Assembly (NCBI RefSeq): GCF_001898575.1
Contig: NZ_MKUD01000072.1
Coordinates: 138,576-202,575 of the forward strand
Source: Spirosoma sp. 48-14
GTDB taxonomy: Bacteria; Bacteroidota; Bacteroidia; Cytophagales; Spirosomataceae
Reading direction: 5' to 3'
DNA: 64,000 nucleotides
Part shown: positions 8,412 to 17,919 of the stretch, piece by piece
How positions within the stretch are numbered: the first letter of the stretch is position 1
How the letters are laid out: each line of letters opens with the position of its first letter
Program-made: the position numbers and the translations under genes
Notes under the pieces: generated by a model
Databases searched by the model: none
Told to the model about the DNA's origin: nothing
Seen by the model: only the letters and a program-made list of their open reading frames with translations

Positions 8412-10574
8412 TTACTCCAAATCAGCCACATAAGCCCCCATCTGCCGAACCGAAAAGCAACTGATTCCTCGTTCACGAGCCTCAGCTAATAGCTTGTCGG
8501 TCAAAGGGGTTCGGTTTGAATCATCGAAGATAATATGCCTGGCTACCACTCTCTTATTTAGCTGGCTCCACTCCCGTAGCGCATTCCGTCGAATAATCAG
8601 GTAATCGACCACAGCAGGCAATCGCCAGTTAGAGCGCCCATTAAATTTATTCGCCAGTAGAATCGTCTTGTCATGCCATACCCAAAGGGCCCAATCACGC
8701 GACTGATGAAGACCCGGAACCGAAACTAACGTACCGCCAGGCGTACCACTTCGTTGCAAATAGGCCGTTCTCGTACGCAAAATACCCCACTGACCAAAGG
8801 TGTTTTTCAGGTAAAAATCATACGAGCGTGTATCGGTGCTGTCCAGATCAGTCAGCAGTGTGCATTGTCGTCCACTCGTTAGGCTGACTGCCGTGTGATG
8901 CGGTAGAAAATGAACTGCGAGTTTCTCCTGATGAGCCTGATGCGACATTTCGGCTATCAGTACGACTGCTAATGCGATCGAAGCTACGCATGTTGCCCAC
9001 AGGTAATCGCGATTACGTGTCAGTAATAAAGCCGCTCCACAAAAAATAATCCCGTACGTTAACCCCAAAGCAGCAGGCGACAACCAAAGTCCGTCCCAGG
9101 CAGCACCTGGCAATTCACTGGTTAGCTGAACCGCGCCATTCAGCAACCAGGCTACTTTTTGAAGCAACCATCCCAGTACACTGTTTAAATACGGCAACCA
9201 GCTCAAAGCTAGACATAACATTGCCAATGGCAGCAGGATCTCTGACATGACAATCACAACCGGATTGGCGAGCAAAAAATAAGTTGGAAACTGGTGAAAG
9301 TAAAAAACACCGAGTGGAAACGTAATCAGTTGCGCCACCAACGCCACCGCCGTCAGTTCCCAAAGCCGATTGGCCCATGTACTCCAAAACGTAACCGACT
9401 GATAAAGCGACGATTGCCAGGCTCCGATGCCAGCCACAGCCAGGTAAGACAACTGAAAGCCAGCCGAAAACAGCGCGTAAGGGTCAAAACATAGAATAAA
9501 AAAAGCCGAAGCCCCTAATGTATTTGGCAATTGCTGTTGGCGTCCTAAAGCGTTGGCTACTATTACCATCGAAAACATGCCGGCCGAGCGGAGTACTGGT
9601 GGCGAAAAACCTGTTACGAGCGCATAAAACCACAATATGGTCAACTGCAAAGCCGCCATCAAAAGTTTTCCACCCTTGCGTTTCGCCAGGAAGCCCAGTA
9701 AAAACGTCAGCACCTGAAAGAGAATGCCTACATGCAGGCCCGAAACAGATAATATATGTACAGCCCCTGCTGCCGAATATGCTCGATATTGTTCCGTATC
9801 CAGATCATCACGAACGCCCAGTATCATGGCGTTTACAACCCCAAATTCAGGTCGAGTTCCAATTTGTTGAGTTAGTACGCTGTCGGCCCAGCGGTTTACC
9901 TGAGTGGCTAACCGGGTAACGGGATTGGGCGGGTCAACCGATAAGACCTGTCGTTGAAACGGGCGAAGGTATTGCTGATGGCCTATGTTTCGGTAGCTAA
10001 GATACCGTTTGTAATTAAATTCGCCGGGGTTAAGTGGAGGATCAATTGGCCGGGGAGCTCCAGATACAATCCAAACTTCCCCATACGAAGGCATGTGCTG
10101 TCCAGCTTTATCTAAATAGACAATTACACGACCACTCAGTGCGTGCCAAGTGCCTGCCGAACCCAGTGAAGCCTTCTTTTCTCCAGTTGCTTGATGGCTT
10201 ATCCACCTGCCTTGCTGGATTTCCAGTTCAACCCGATATGTTTTTGCCCGTTCTTCTGGCTGTGCAGAAATTACACCGACGTAAGCCTGCAGCGAATCAG
10301 TAAGATGACTAATGTCGCTGGATCTATTACTGGAAGTACGCTGAAAAGTAATAGCCCATCCCAACCCTATCAGCATCAATAAAATACCCACTCCGGGCAA
10401 CGTCTGGATAGGTTTAATGGGTTGATCTGAGTGAGAAAAGAATCTCCACACGTATAGGCACAGGCCAACAGCCAATGCACCTACAGGCAGGAAGTACCAA
10501 TCTGGCCATAGCACGTACAGAACGATGCCAGCGATCAACCCTGCGACATATCGAACAAAGGGTTGCCCATTCAT
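8412..10574 (-). CDS. comEC: ComEC/Rec2 DNA-uptake channel protein
   Basis: This 720-aa polytopic membrane protein of the ComEC/Rec2 family carries single-stranded DNA across the inner membrane during natural transformation. Two or three N-terminal membrane helices (about 8-75) precede the soluble ComEC N-terminal domain (about 95-215). The competence domain follows, with the hallmark HILSVSGLHVG (273-283) and several further helices up to about 545. The last ~165 residues replace the metallo-beta-lactamase-like domain of other ComECs, but I find no HxHxDH motif, so that domain looks degenerate. The gene overlaps the upstream GNAT gene by four bases (ATGA), which suggests translational coupling. 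Confidence 0.9.
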   Translation of the reverse strand: MNGQPFVRYVAGLIAGIVLYVLWPDWYFLPVGALAVGLCLYVWRFFSHSDQPIKPIQTLPGVGILLMLIGLGWAITFQRTSSNRSSDISHLTDSLQAYVGVISAQPEERAKTYRVELEIQQGRWISHQATGEKKASLGSAGTWHALSGRVIVYLDKAGQHMPSYGEVWIVSGAPRPIDPPLNPGEFNYKRYLSYRNIGHQQYLRPFQRQVLSVDPPNPVTRLATQVNRWADSVLTQQIGTRPEFGVVNAMILGVRDDLDTEQYRAYSAAGAVHILSVSGLHVGILFQVLTFLLGFLAKRKGGKLLMAALQLTILWFYALVTGFSPPVLRSAGMFSMVIVANALGRQQQLPNTLGASAFFILCFDPYALFSAGFQLSYLAVAGIGAWQSSLYQSVTFWSTWANRLWELTAVALVAQLITFPLGVFYFHQFPTYFLLANPVVIVMSEILLPLAMLCLALSWLPYLNSVLGWLLQKVAWLLNGAVQLTSELPGAAWDGLWLSPAALGLTYGIIFCGAALLLTRNRDYLWATCVASIALAVVLIAEMSHQAHQEKLAVHFLPHHTAVSLTSGRQCTLLTDLDSTDTRSYDFYLKNTFGQWGILRTRTAYLQRSGTPGGTLVSVPGLHQSRDWALWVWHDKTILLANKFNGRSNWRLPAVVDYLIIRRNALREWSQLNKRVVARHIIFDDSNRTPLTDKLLAEARERGISCFSVRQMGAYVADLE

Positions 10575-11023
10575 CGTTTTGAATAGGCAGATGCTGGCAA
10601 CACCATTTTGTAATGCTGGATACCAGCTTCTTCGAACATTGGTCCGACAGCCACAAACCCAAATGAGGCATAAAGTGGCATAGCCGTGACTTGCGCATGC
10701 AAATAAATGCGTTCGATAGGCTCCGGCTGCTGACTAAACACACTATCCAGGACGGCCTGAACCAAAGCCCTGCCTACTCCTTTTCCGCGAAATGCTATTA
10801 AAACAGCAAATCGCTCTAGCTTAACACCGTTAGATGTTCGTCGCCAACGCGCTGTACCGCAGGGAATACCTTCATCGACAGCCAGAAACTGTGTACTACT
10901 ATCTTCAAATTCATCAAACTCTTCTTCCGGCGAAACATGCTGCTCATCAACAAATACTTCCCGGCGAATAGCAAAGGCCTTTTCAAGATCAGCAGGACTG
11001 GAAATGGGTAGAACCGTGATCAT
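10571..11023 (-). CDS. GNAT family N-acetyltransferase (ElaA/YjcF-like)
   Basis: This 150-aa single-domain GNAT enzyme would transfer an acetyl group from acetyl-CoA to an unknown amine. The N-terminus has IRREVFVDEQHVSPEEEFDEFE, typical of the ElaA/YjcF-type subgroup. The acetyl-CoA loop is the stretch AFRGKGVGRALVQ (about 79-91), followed by a helix and a Y-A-S-F-G-F-V beta bulge. Its stop overlaps the comEC start by four bases, so the two genes are probably on one mRNA. The substrate is unknown. Confidence 0.85.
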   Translation of the reverse strand: MITVLPISSPADLEKAFAIRREVFVDEQHVSPEEEFDEFEDSSTQFLAVDEGIPCGTARWRRTSNGVKLERFAVLIAFRGKGVGRALVQAVLDSVFSQQPEPIERIYLHAQVTAMPLYASFGFVAVGPMFEEAGIQHYKMVLPASAYSKR

Positions 11024-11050
11024 AGCAAGTGGATTTTTTACGAGATTCGG

Positions 11051-11068
11051 TTTACGGAAGACCGTAAA
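11051..11068. other. Small hairpin 3' of the protease gene
   Basis: TTTACGG (11051-11057) pairs with CCGTAAA (11062-11068) around a 4-base loop, seven bases after the protease stop. There is no T-run on the minus strand, so it may stabilise the mRNA end rather than terminate. Confidence 0.4.
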
Positions 11069-11074
11069 TGATAG

Positions 11075-12457
11075 TCATTGTACCACAAAACGTTTACTAA
11101 CCGCTTCGCTAGCTGTTTTGACCCGAACAATATACATACCTTTTGCCAATCCTGTTACAGGAAGCGCCAACCGTGTACTGGACGAATTAGCATAACTGGC
11201 TGTCCGTACCTGACGGCCTGTGCCATCAAATACATCCACCTGAAATGACTGAATCCCCTTGAGCTGTACATCCATCAAGGGAATATCGGTTTGCAAATCA
11301 CTTTGATACGGATTAGGATATACTTTCACCGTTAGTTGCTCCGACTCAGTCAATGGTGTCGTTATCGACGCTAGTTTTACCACCTTTGCCCGGCGAGGAC
11401 TCAAGACCAGCACGGCTCGCATACGGGCTACCTGCCCGGCAGTAAACATATTCATACAGGCGTCGGGCGAATACATCATATAATTCTCAACCAGATCGCG
11501 GGTTTGTTTACCAGCCACACAAGTCGAATAGGTTTGTTTACAGGATGTAGGCGATACAGATCGGTCTTCGGTCAGTGGCGTATCGGCAACATAGTCTTCA
11601 TTACAACCATTACCATCTCCCCAAGGATGAATTAGTCCAAGCCAATGGCCGATTTCGTGCGAAACGGTTCGCCCTAACATATAATAGGTACGATTTACAG
11701 TACCGATTTGCCGACCAAAGGTCTGGTAATCGATTCGTACACCATCCGTATTTACATTCAAATTTGCCTGCAATCCTTTTAGCGTATCAGCCGCCGTAGG
11801 AAACTGTCCATAACCGATGTAATCTCCCTGATAATCGGCCACCCATATATTTAAATATTGATCACTTGGCCAATAAGCGATTTGTGACAGAAGCACATCA
11901 TCATTCTGAATATCGAAGGTCGCCTTCGCTGAATAATAATGCCGGGTAATACCATTGGTAGGATTTCCATTCGGATCAATCGTTGCCAGAAAAAACTCAA
12001 TTCTGGCATCTGCCCCTATCGCGCTGGTATTGTATCCGTTTGTACCAGCCTTCCGTCGGTAATCTTCGTTTAAAACCTGAATTTGAGAAAGGATCTGGGC
12101 TTCCGAAATATTGACATTGTTAGAGCCACCAATAACACCAGAAGCGTTATTATGCACGACATGAACAACGATTGGAATTCGATAAACCGTCGTATCGGCA
12201 GCGGTAGTCCTCAACGATTTCTGCTCGATCTGCCTTTGTTCAATACGCCTGTTAAGCTCCTGAATCAGTTGAAGACGGTTGGGGTCGCGCTGTTGCAGTA
12301 GTCGTTCCTGGTTGACAACAGCACAACGCCTAATTGTTGAGTCGGGTGATGTTTGTGCACCAGCAATTGGCGACATCAATAAAACAAGCGAACCGATGAG
12401 CCAGGCCCAAACGATTCGCTTGTTGAGAGTCAGGCGGTTAGTGCCCTGCTTTATCAT
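11075..12457 (-). CDS. M43 (pappalysin-type) zinc metalloprotease with T9SS sorting domain
   Basis: This secreted protease of about 460 aa starts at the ATG at 12457. Longer starts add residues before the positively charged n-region, and this start already overlaps the phoH end by 20 bases. The order is signal peptide (to about residue 34, ending GAQ), propeptide, and an M43 catalytic domain with HEIGHWLGLIH (HExxHxxGxxH, about 267-277) and a Met-turn-like NYMMYSPDACMNMF. The C-terminal domain of about 75 residues begins VKVYPNPYQ and ends KGMYIVRVKT...KRFVVQ, the type A sorting signal of the type IX secretion system. It should be exported across the outer membrane. The substrate is unknown. 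Confidence 0.9.
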   Translation of the reverse strand: MIKQGTNRLTLNKRIVWAWLIGSLVLLMSPIAGAQTSPDSTIRRCAVVNQERLLQQRDPNRLQLIQELNRRIEQRQIEQKSLRTTAADTTVYRIPIVVHVVHNNASGVIGGSNNVNISEAQILSQIQVLNEDYRRKAGTNGYNTSAIGADARIEFFLATIDPNGNPTNGITRHYYSAKATFDIQNDDVLLSQIAYWPSDQYLNIWVADYQGDYIGYGQFPTAADTLKGLQANLNVNTDGVRIDYQTFGRQIGTVNRTYYMLGRTVSHEIGHWLGLIHPWGDGNGCNEDYVADTPLTEDRSVSPTSCKQTYSTCVAGKQTRDLVENYMMYSPDACMNMFTAGQVARMRAVLVLSPRRAKVVKLASITTPLTESEQLTVKVYPNPYQSDLQTDIPLMDVQLKGIQSFQVDVFDGTGRQVRTASYANSSSTRLALPVTGLAKGMYIVRVKTASEAVSKRFVVQ

Positions 12458-13466
12458 ATGCATTAATAATTTCTCGAACGAGCTTATGCCGAACCACATC
12501 GCGACCATCCAGCTCTACGAAGGCGATTCCTTTGATATTTTTCAGAATATCAACAGACTCAACCAGCCCTGACTTCTGCCGGTTGGGTAAGTCAATTTGT
12601 GATCGGTCACCCGTAATAATGGCTTTCGATGTAGGCCCCATCCGGGTCAGAAACATCTTCATCTGCATCGATGTCGTATTCTGCGCTTCATCCAGCAGAA
12701 TAAACGCGTTGTTCAACGTACGACCACGCATGTAAGCTAGTGGCGCAATTTCAATGATCCGGTTTTCGGTATAAAATTTCAGCTTTTCGGCCGGAATCAT
12801 ATCATCGAGCGCATCATAAATCGGCCGCAGATACGGATCTATTTTCTCTTTCAGATCGCCCGGCAAAAAGCCCAGGTTTTCCCCCGCTTCGACAGCTGGA
12901 CGAGTAATGATAATTTTCTTGACTTCTTTATTCTTTAAGGCCCGTACCGCAATAGCAACAGCCGTATAGGTCTTACCCGTACCTGCGGGTCCTATGGCGA
13001 AGACAAGATCATGCTTCTCAGCGGCCTCTACCAGACGTTTCTGGTTATCAGTTCGGGCACGTACAACTACACCACGGTTTCCATAAACCAGAACTTCATC
13101 GTCGTCGGGCAAACTAGGGGGAGCCAGCGAGCCTCCATTTGTAGGCTGACCACTATGACTGATATAATTCTGAACGTTTTCGTGGGTAATTTTTCCGTAT
13201 TTCTGATAATGCTCCAGTAGTGATTCCAGAATGTCACTAATCCGGCTTATCTCAGGCGTGGTTCCCTTGATGCGTATTTCGTTACCGCGCGAGATAATTT
13301 TGCTCATGGGAAAGGCAGCTGCCACTTCCTTGATGTTATTATTCTCGACACCCAAAAAATCGATGAGTGATATATTGTCGAGAGTGATGACTTTTTCGAC
13401 CAAACGATGAATAGGTTTAATGTGTGATTCCGAAAAGTAAGCGATTTCTTTACTTGTACAACGCAT
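12438..13466 (-). CDS. phoH: PhoH family ATPase
   Basis: This PhoH-like protein has an N-terminal KH-like RNA-binding region (RGNEIRIKGTTPEI) and a P-loop ATPase domain with GPAGTGKT and ILLDEAQNTT (Walker B). It has 342 aa from the ATG at 13466. A TTG at 13401 would give a 321-aa form beginning MVEKVITLDNISL, which looks like the natural N-terminus of relatives, so the true start is uncertain. The family is linked to RNA metabolism. The gene is divergent from dnaB, and its 3' end overlaps the metalloprotease start. Confidence 0.88.
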   Translation of the reverse strand: MRCTSKEIAYFSESHIKPIHRLVEKVITLDNISLIDFLGVENNNIKEVAAAFPMSKIISRGNEIRIKGTTPEISRISDILESLLEHYQKYGKITHENVQNYISHSGQPTNGGSLAPPSLPDDDEVLVYGNRGVVVRARTDNQKRLVEAAEKHDLVFAIGPAGTGKTYTAVAIAVRALKNKEVKKIIITRPAVEAGENLGFLPGDLKEKIDPYLRPIYDALDDMIPAEKLKFYTENRIIEIAPLAYMRGRTLNNAFILLDEAQNTTSMQMKMFLTRMGPTSKAIITGDRSQIDLPNRQKSGLVESVDILKNIKGIAFVELDGRDVVRHKLVREIINAYDKAGH

Positions 13467-13543
13467 TTTCTCAAAAATTTATTCGCTCGCCCACATTTCT
13501 TACTCAAGCCGCCCAATCGATACCATTCCCCATTTTTCAGGAA

Positions 13544-13551
13544 TAAATTTG
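13544..13551 (+). promoter_or_regulatory. Candidate -7 element (TAAATTTG) for dnaB
   Basis: TAAATTTG matches the Bacteroidota TAnnTTTG element. It lies in the 297-base divergent gap between phoH and dnaB, about 210 bases before the dnaB ATG. I do not see a convincing TTTG at the proper upstream distance. Confidence 0.4.
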
Positions 13552-13763
13552 TATCTTTCTGACACACAGTTCACAGCTCATCATTCCTCCTTTATACGCC
13601 AATACGACCCAGAACCGTTGCTTAAAAACTCTATTTTTTTTGCCGTATCTTAGTAGCAACATTACCAGAATGTTACGAACAATTTTTCGCTCTGAACTAT
13701 ATACGTCACATCCAATAGGATTTGCCTTATGAAGCGTTAATTTCGTAAACTTGCGGTGAGACA

Positions 13764-16373
13764 ATGGAGAACAACGCACGCCCGAACCAACACCTTCGTA
13801 AACCTTCTGCCTTCGCCGGAGGTCGTCAACAGGCAGGTAATCACTGGCTCGACACCGGCCTCGGGAAATTACCGCCACAGGCTCTGGACCTTGAAGAAGC
13901 CGTTCTGGGGGCGTTAATGATCGAAAAAGATGCATTATCATCTGTTGTTGACATTCTTAAACCCGAGACGTTTTACAAAGAAGCACACCAGCGGATTTAC
14001 AATGCGATCCTGACGCTTTTTGGCAATTCTGACCCGATCGATTTGTTAACAGTTACGCAACAATTGCGTAAAACAGGTGAAATTGAGATGGTTGGTGGTG
14101 CTGGATACGTCTCTGAATTAACCTTCCGGGTCAACTCAGCTGCGAACATTGAATACCATGCCCGGATTGTTTCGGAGCAGGCGCTCAAGCGTGCGCTGAT
14201 TGCCATGTCGTCCACGATTCTGCGCGACGCGTACGAAGATACCACCGACGTGTTTGAGCTTCTGGACCGCACCGAACAATCCCTCTTCAAGATTTCGGAA
14301 TCGAACATCAAGAAGAACTATGCCGACATGAGTACCATTGTTCGAATGGCGCTTAATGAGCTGGAAACCAAAAAAAATCAGGAGGGCTTAACGGGTGTTC
14401 CTTCGGGATTTACTCAACTCGACCGGGTCACTTCGGGCTGGCAACCTACCGAACTTATTATTCTAGCAGCAAGGCCTGCGATGGGAAAATGCCTCGGTAA
14501 AGGCACTAAGGTTGTCATGTTCGATGGGTCACTGCGGAAGGTCGAGGATGTGCAGGAAGGTGATCTGCTAATGGGTGATGATTCTACCCCTCGCCGTGTG
14601 CTTAGCATTGCCCGTGGCCAGGAACGTATGTACTGGGTGCATCAAAACAAGGGCATTAGTTATCGAGTCAACGAAAGCCATATTTTATCCCTGAAACGTA
14701 GCCGTACGGAAGGGCCCTATAAAAAAGGGGAGGTTCTTAACATTACGGTTCGGGATTACCTGACTAAATCGGCCAAGTTTAAAACGAACTACAAAGGCTA
14801 TAAAGTGGCTGTTCATTTCCCCGCACAGGCAGTCCCTCTTGATCCTTATTTCGTAGGACTCTGGTTGGGAGATGGTCATTCCTATAGTTCTCGAATTACG
14901 AATATTGATACTGAGGTTGTCGATTATTTGAAAGGGTACGCCGATGACTTAAATCTGACACTATCAACGTATCAGCAAGTTGGTAAAGCACCGAGTCACG
15001 CCATTACGACTGGTCAACGAGGTGTACGATCTTCCTTCAATGTACAGGAGCAGTTACGTGGTTTATCAGTAATTGAAAATAAGCATATTCCACGTGCTTA
15101 TCTCATCAATTCAACTGAAAACCGGCTAAAATTACTCGCTGGTTTAATTGATAGCGATGGGCATTATCAGGAAGCCTTCAATTGCTACGAGATCACTCAG
15201 AAGAATAAAGCGCTGGCCGAACAACTGAAATATCTGTGCGATACACTGGGTTTCCGTTGTTCGCTCAAGGAAAAGCAGGCAAGTATCTCTTCCCGAGGGT
15301 ATTTATCAACTGTTTACCGATTACGGATCTTTGGAAATCTTGATACCATACCTGTACGAATTGAACGTAAAAAAGCGCGCGCTCTCAAAGCAAGAGCTGA
15401 TTGGCGTGTAACCGGAATACAGGTCGAATACGATAAAGTCGATGACTACTACGGCTTTTCGATTGATGGCAATCGGTTGTTTCTACTGGAAGACATGACT
15501 GTTACTCACAACACGGCATTTGTGGTGTCGGCTCTTCGGAATGCAGCAGTCGATCACGGCAAGGGCGTCGCCATCTTTTCACTGGAGATGTCGTCCGTGC
15601 AGTTGGTAAACCGTCTTATTTCGGCTGAAGCGGAGATCGACTCAGAAAAAATTCGGAAAGGAACGCTGGCTCCGCACGAATGGACCCAGTTACACCATAA
15701 AATTCAACGGCTAACCGAAGCTCCCATCTTTATCGACGATACCCCTGCCCTATCCATTCTGGAGCTTCGGGCCAAGTGCCGTCGATTGAAAGCACAGCAT
15801 GATATACAAATGGTGGTCATTGACTACCTCCAGCTCATGTCGGGCGATTCGTCGGGCCGGGCTGGTGGCAACCGTGAACAGGAAATTGCATCGATTTCAA
15901 GAGCGCTGAAAAACCTGGCGAAAGAACTAAACGTTCCGGTTATTGCGCTTTCGCAGCTGAGCCGGGCGGTAGAAACGCGGGGGGGCGATAAGAAACCGCA
16001 ACTTTCTGACCTTCGGGAATCGGGATCTATCGAGCAGGATGCCGACATGGTTTGTTTCCTATACCGTCCTGAGTATTACAATATTACACAGGATGAAAAC
16101 GGCAACTCGACAGTCGGTATTGGCGAAGTGATCATTGCTAAGAACCGAAGTGGCTCGCTCGATACTATTCAGCTACGGTTCATCAACAAGTTCACCAAAT
16201 TCTGTGACCTCGATTCGTATTTCGAACCCGTTCAGGCACAGGGTTTTGGCGCAAATGTTAATGGCCTGACTAGCTTCGATGCTCCTCCGTCGGCAGGGAG
16301 TGTGTTCAAAAGTAAGGCCAACGATATGTCGAGTTTTGGCAATGCAGACCCAAGTCAGGAGACGCCGTTCTAA
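13764..16373 (+). CDS. dnaB: Replicative DNA helicase DnaB containing an intein
   Basis: This is an 869-aa precursor of the hexameric replicative helicase. The N-terminal DnaB domain spans about 30-135 (PQALDLEEAVLGALMIEKD). The RecA-like ATPase domain begins near 200. Its Walker A motif is split: ARPAMGK ends at residue 242, an intein occupies 243-583, and the helicase resumes with TAFVVSALRNAA. Removing the intein leaves 528 aa, a normal DnaB length. Later motifs are intact: FSLEMS, a Walker B (VVIDYLQLM), SQLSR and LRESGSIEQDADMV. Until splicing the P-loop is broken and the protein cannot hydrolyse ATP. The C-terminal tail is low-complexity and ends with acidic residues. Confidence 0.97.
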   Translation: MENNARPNQHLRKPSAFAGGRQQAGNHWLDTGLGKLPPQALDLEEAVLGALMIEKDALSSVVDILKPETFYKEAHQRIYNAILTLFGNSDPIDLLTVTQQLRKTGEIEMVGGAGYVSELTFRVNSAANIEYHARIVSEQALKRALIAMSSTILRDAYEDTTDVFELLDRTEQSLFKISESNIKKNYADMSTIVRMALNELETKKNQEGLTGVPSGFTQLDRVTSGWQPTELIILAARPAMGKCLGKGTKVVMFDGSLRKVEDVQEGDLLMGDDSTPRRVLSIARGQERMYWVHQNKGISYRVNESHILSLKRSRTEGPYKKGEVLNITVRDYLTKSAKFKTNYKGYKVAVHFPAQAVPLDPYFVGLWLGDGHSYSSRITNIDTEVVDYLKGYADDLNLTLSTYQQVGKAPSHAITTGQRGVRSSFNVQEQLRGLSVIENKHIPRAYLINSTENRLKLLAGLIDSDGHYQEAFNCYEITQKNKALAEQLKYLCDTLGFRCSLKEKQASISSRGYLSTVYRLRIFGNLDTIPVRIERKKARALKARADWRVTGIQVEYDKVDDYYGFSIDGNRLFLLEDMTVTHNTAFVVSALRNAAVDHGKGVAIFSLEMSSVQLVNRLISAEAEIDSEKIRKGTLAPHEWTQLHHKIQRLTEAPIFIDDTPALSILELRAKCRRLKAQHDIQMVVIDYLQLMSGDSSGRAGGNREQEIASISRALKNLAKELNVPVIALSQLSRAVETRGGDKKPQLSDLRESGSIEQDADMVCFLYRPEYYNITQDENGNSTVGIGEVIIAKNRSGSLDTIQLRFINKFTKFCDLDSYFEPVQAQGFGANVNGLTSFDAPPSAGSVFKSKANDMSSFGNADPSQETPF
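14490..15512 (+). mobile_element. DnaB intein with LAGLIDADG homing endonuclease
   Basis: This is an in-frame 341-residue insertion (precursor residues 243-583) between Lys and Thr of the DnaB P-loop. It begins with Cys (CLGKGTKVVMFDGS, block A), has N-E-S-H in the block B position, and ends YYGFSIDGNRLFLLEDMTVTHN (blocks F and G, terminal His-Asn). The +1 extein residue is Thr. It carries two LAGLIDADG-type motifs, FVGLWLGDG (363-371) and LAGLIDSDG (458-466), so it is a full-size intein with a probably active homing endonuclease. All splice-junction residues are present, so splicing should work (inference). Confidence 0.96.
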
Positions 16374-16469
16374 TAGTAGCTATTTTCTTTTATCCGCTAT
16401 TTTTGTCGAGGCTCTCTTCATAGGGTATGAAGGCCTTATCATTTCCGTTCACTCTTTACTAAACAGACT

Positions 16470-17045
16470 ATGAAATTTGCTGGTTTACTGGCGGCTTTAC
16501 TTCTTAGCTTCGCCTTTTCAACCGAAGCGCAATCGTTACGAGGCCTCGACAAAAGCCCGATGGATATGGCCTATTATCCAGACGATTTTGCCCACGATCG
16601 TAAGTTTGCTCCTGCTAAAGTGGGCGATAAAGTCTACGCCCGCGTTACCTACAGTCGGCCCGCCAAAAACGGGCGGGAGGTCTTTGGTAAACTCATTCCG
16701 TATGGTAAAGTGTGGCGAGTTGGTGCAAACGAAGCGACCGAAATCAAGTTTTTTACCGATGCAACCATTCAGGGTAAAAAAATTAAAGCGGGTGTGTATT
16801 CGCTATATGCCATTCCGACTGAAACAGAGTGGACAATCATTCTGAATTCTGATCTGGACCAATGGGGTGCTTATAGCTACAAACCCGAGCTGGATGTATT
16901 ACGGGTAACGGCTTCCGTCAAAAAAACTGAAAATGTGGTGGAAAATTTTACGGTTCAATTTAAAAAAGCCAAAGACACACCAACCGAGTCAATCATGATG
17001 CTGGCCTGGGATAATGTGCAGGTTGATATCCCCATCACTTTTTAA
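16470..17045 (+). CDS. DUF2911 family exported protein
   Basis: This 191-aa protein has a signal peptide (MKFAGLLAALLLSFAFSTEA, cleavage near AQS). The mature domain matches DUF2911: ARVTYSRPAKNGREVFGKL, IPYGKVWRVGANEATEIKF, GVYSLYAIP and WTIILNSDLDQWG. The family is widespread in Bacteroidota, and no biochemical role is established to my knowledge. The gene follows dnaB by 96 bases on the same strand and ends in a strong terminator. Confidence 0.88.
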   Translation: MKFAGLLAALLLSFAFSTEAQSLRGLDKSPMDMAYYPDDFAHDRKFAPAKVGDKVYARVTYSRPAKNGREVFGKLIPYGKVWRVGANEATEIKFFTDATIQGKKIKAGVYSLYAIPTETEWTIILNSDLDQWGAYSYKPELDVLRVTASVKKTENVVENFTVQFKKAKDTPTESIMMLAWDNVQVDIPITF

Positions 17046-17064
17046 CCCATCTTGCAACTCTACT

Positions 17065-17099
17065 AAAAAAGCCGGTTCTGCATAAGAACCGGCTTTTTT
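17065..17099. terminator. Bidirectional intrinsic terminator
   Basis: A 15-base perfect stem (AAAAAAGCCGGTTCT and its complement) has a 5-base loop. It lies between the converging DUF2911 and LOG-family genes, with T-runs on both strands. Confidence 0.92.
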
Positions 17100-17118
17100 A
17101 GTTCGAAACTATAGCTGA

Positions 17119-17919
17119 TTAAAAATTCGGCTTAAGCAGGTATTTACTGTAGAAATCATCAATAACCTTGACGGCTTCAGTAGGCGTATCCACCACATTG
17201 ATCAATTTCATATCCTCTGGGTTGATATTATGTTCTTCGCCCAGCATTACATTGTTGATCCAATCGATAAGGCCCTGCCAATAGGACCGCCCAACCAGCA
17301 CAATAGGGAAACGGGCAATTTTTCGGGTTTGAATCAACGTCATCGCTTCAAAGAGTTCATCAAGAGTACCCATACCACCGGGCATAACTACAAACCCCTG
17401 TGCATACTTCACGAACATCACTTTTCGAACAAAGAAAAAGTCGAAGTTTATGCTTTTATCGGGATCTATATAAATATTACTATGTTGCTCAAACGGTAGC
17501 TTGATGTTAAGACCAACCGATTTTCCGCCCTGCTCAAAGGCACCTTTATTACCGGCTTCCATGATCCCTGGTCCTCCTCCAGTAATGACGCCATAGCCAT
17601 GCCGCACTAGTTTGGCAGCAATCTCTTCAGTCATTTTGTAATATTTGTTGTCGGGCTTGGTACGAGCAGAACCAAATATCGATACACAGGGGCCGATCTT
17701 GGCTAATTTGTCAAAGCCTTCAACAAATTCGGCCATTACCTTAAAGATCACCCACGAATCAGCCGTTTTTATTTCATTCCAGTCATGATCTGTAAACGCT
17801 TCTTTTATACGTTGTTCATCGGGGGTAAGGAGTAACTCGTCGCGCTTGGGTAAGTCTGTTGCAATGCGTTCGGTGCTCTGCGCTTCAGAGCGGTGAACAT
17901 TCTCTTTTGTTTCTTCCAT
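17119..17919 (-). CDS. LOG family protein (TIGR00730-type nucleoside-5'-monophosphate phosphoribohydrolase)
   Basis: This Rossmann-fold protein is 266 aa from MEETKENVHR; an upstream in-frame ATG at 17967 would add 16 less plausible residues. Signature motifs are SIFGSAR (80-86), GGGPGIMEA (114-122) and PGGMGTLDE (180-188), the last being the catalytic and nucleotide-binding motif of LOG proteins. Relatives cleave AMP or cytokinin ribotides to ribose 5-phosphate and a base. The N-terminal ~60 residues are a charged extension seen in the longer subgroup. It converges on the DUF2911 gene. The physiological substrate is not known here. Confidence 0.88.
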   Translation of the reverse strand: MEETKENVHRSEAQSTERIATDLPKRDELLLTPDEQRIKEAFTDHDWNEIKTADSWVIFKVMAEFVEGFDKLAKIGPCVSIFGSARTKPDNKYYKMTEEIAAKLVRHGYGVITGGGPGIMEAGNKGAFEQGGKSVGLNIKLPFEQHSNIYIDPDKSINFDFFFVRKVMFVKYAQGFVVMPGGMGTLDELFEAMTLIQTRKIARFPIVLVGRSYWQGLIDWINNVMLGEEHNINPEDMKLINVVDTPTEAVKVIDDFYSKYLLKPNF

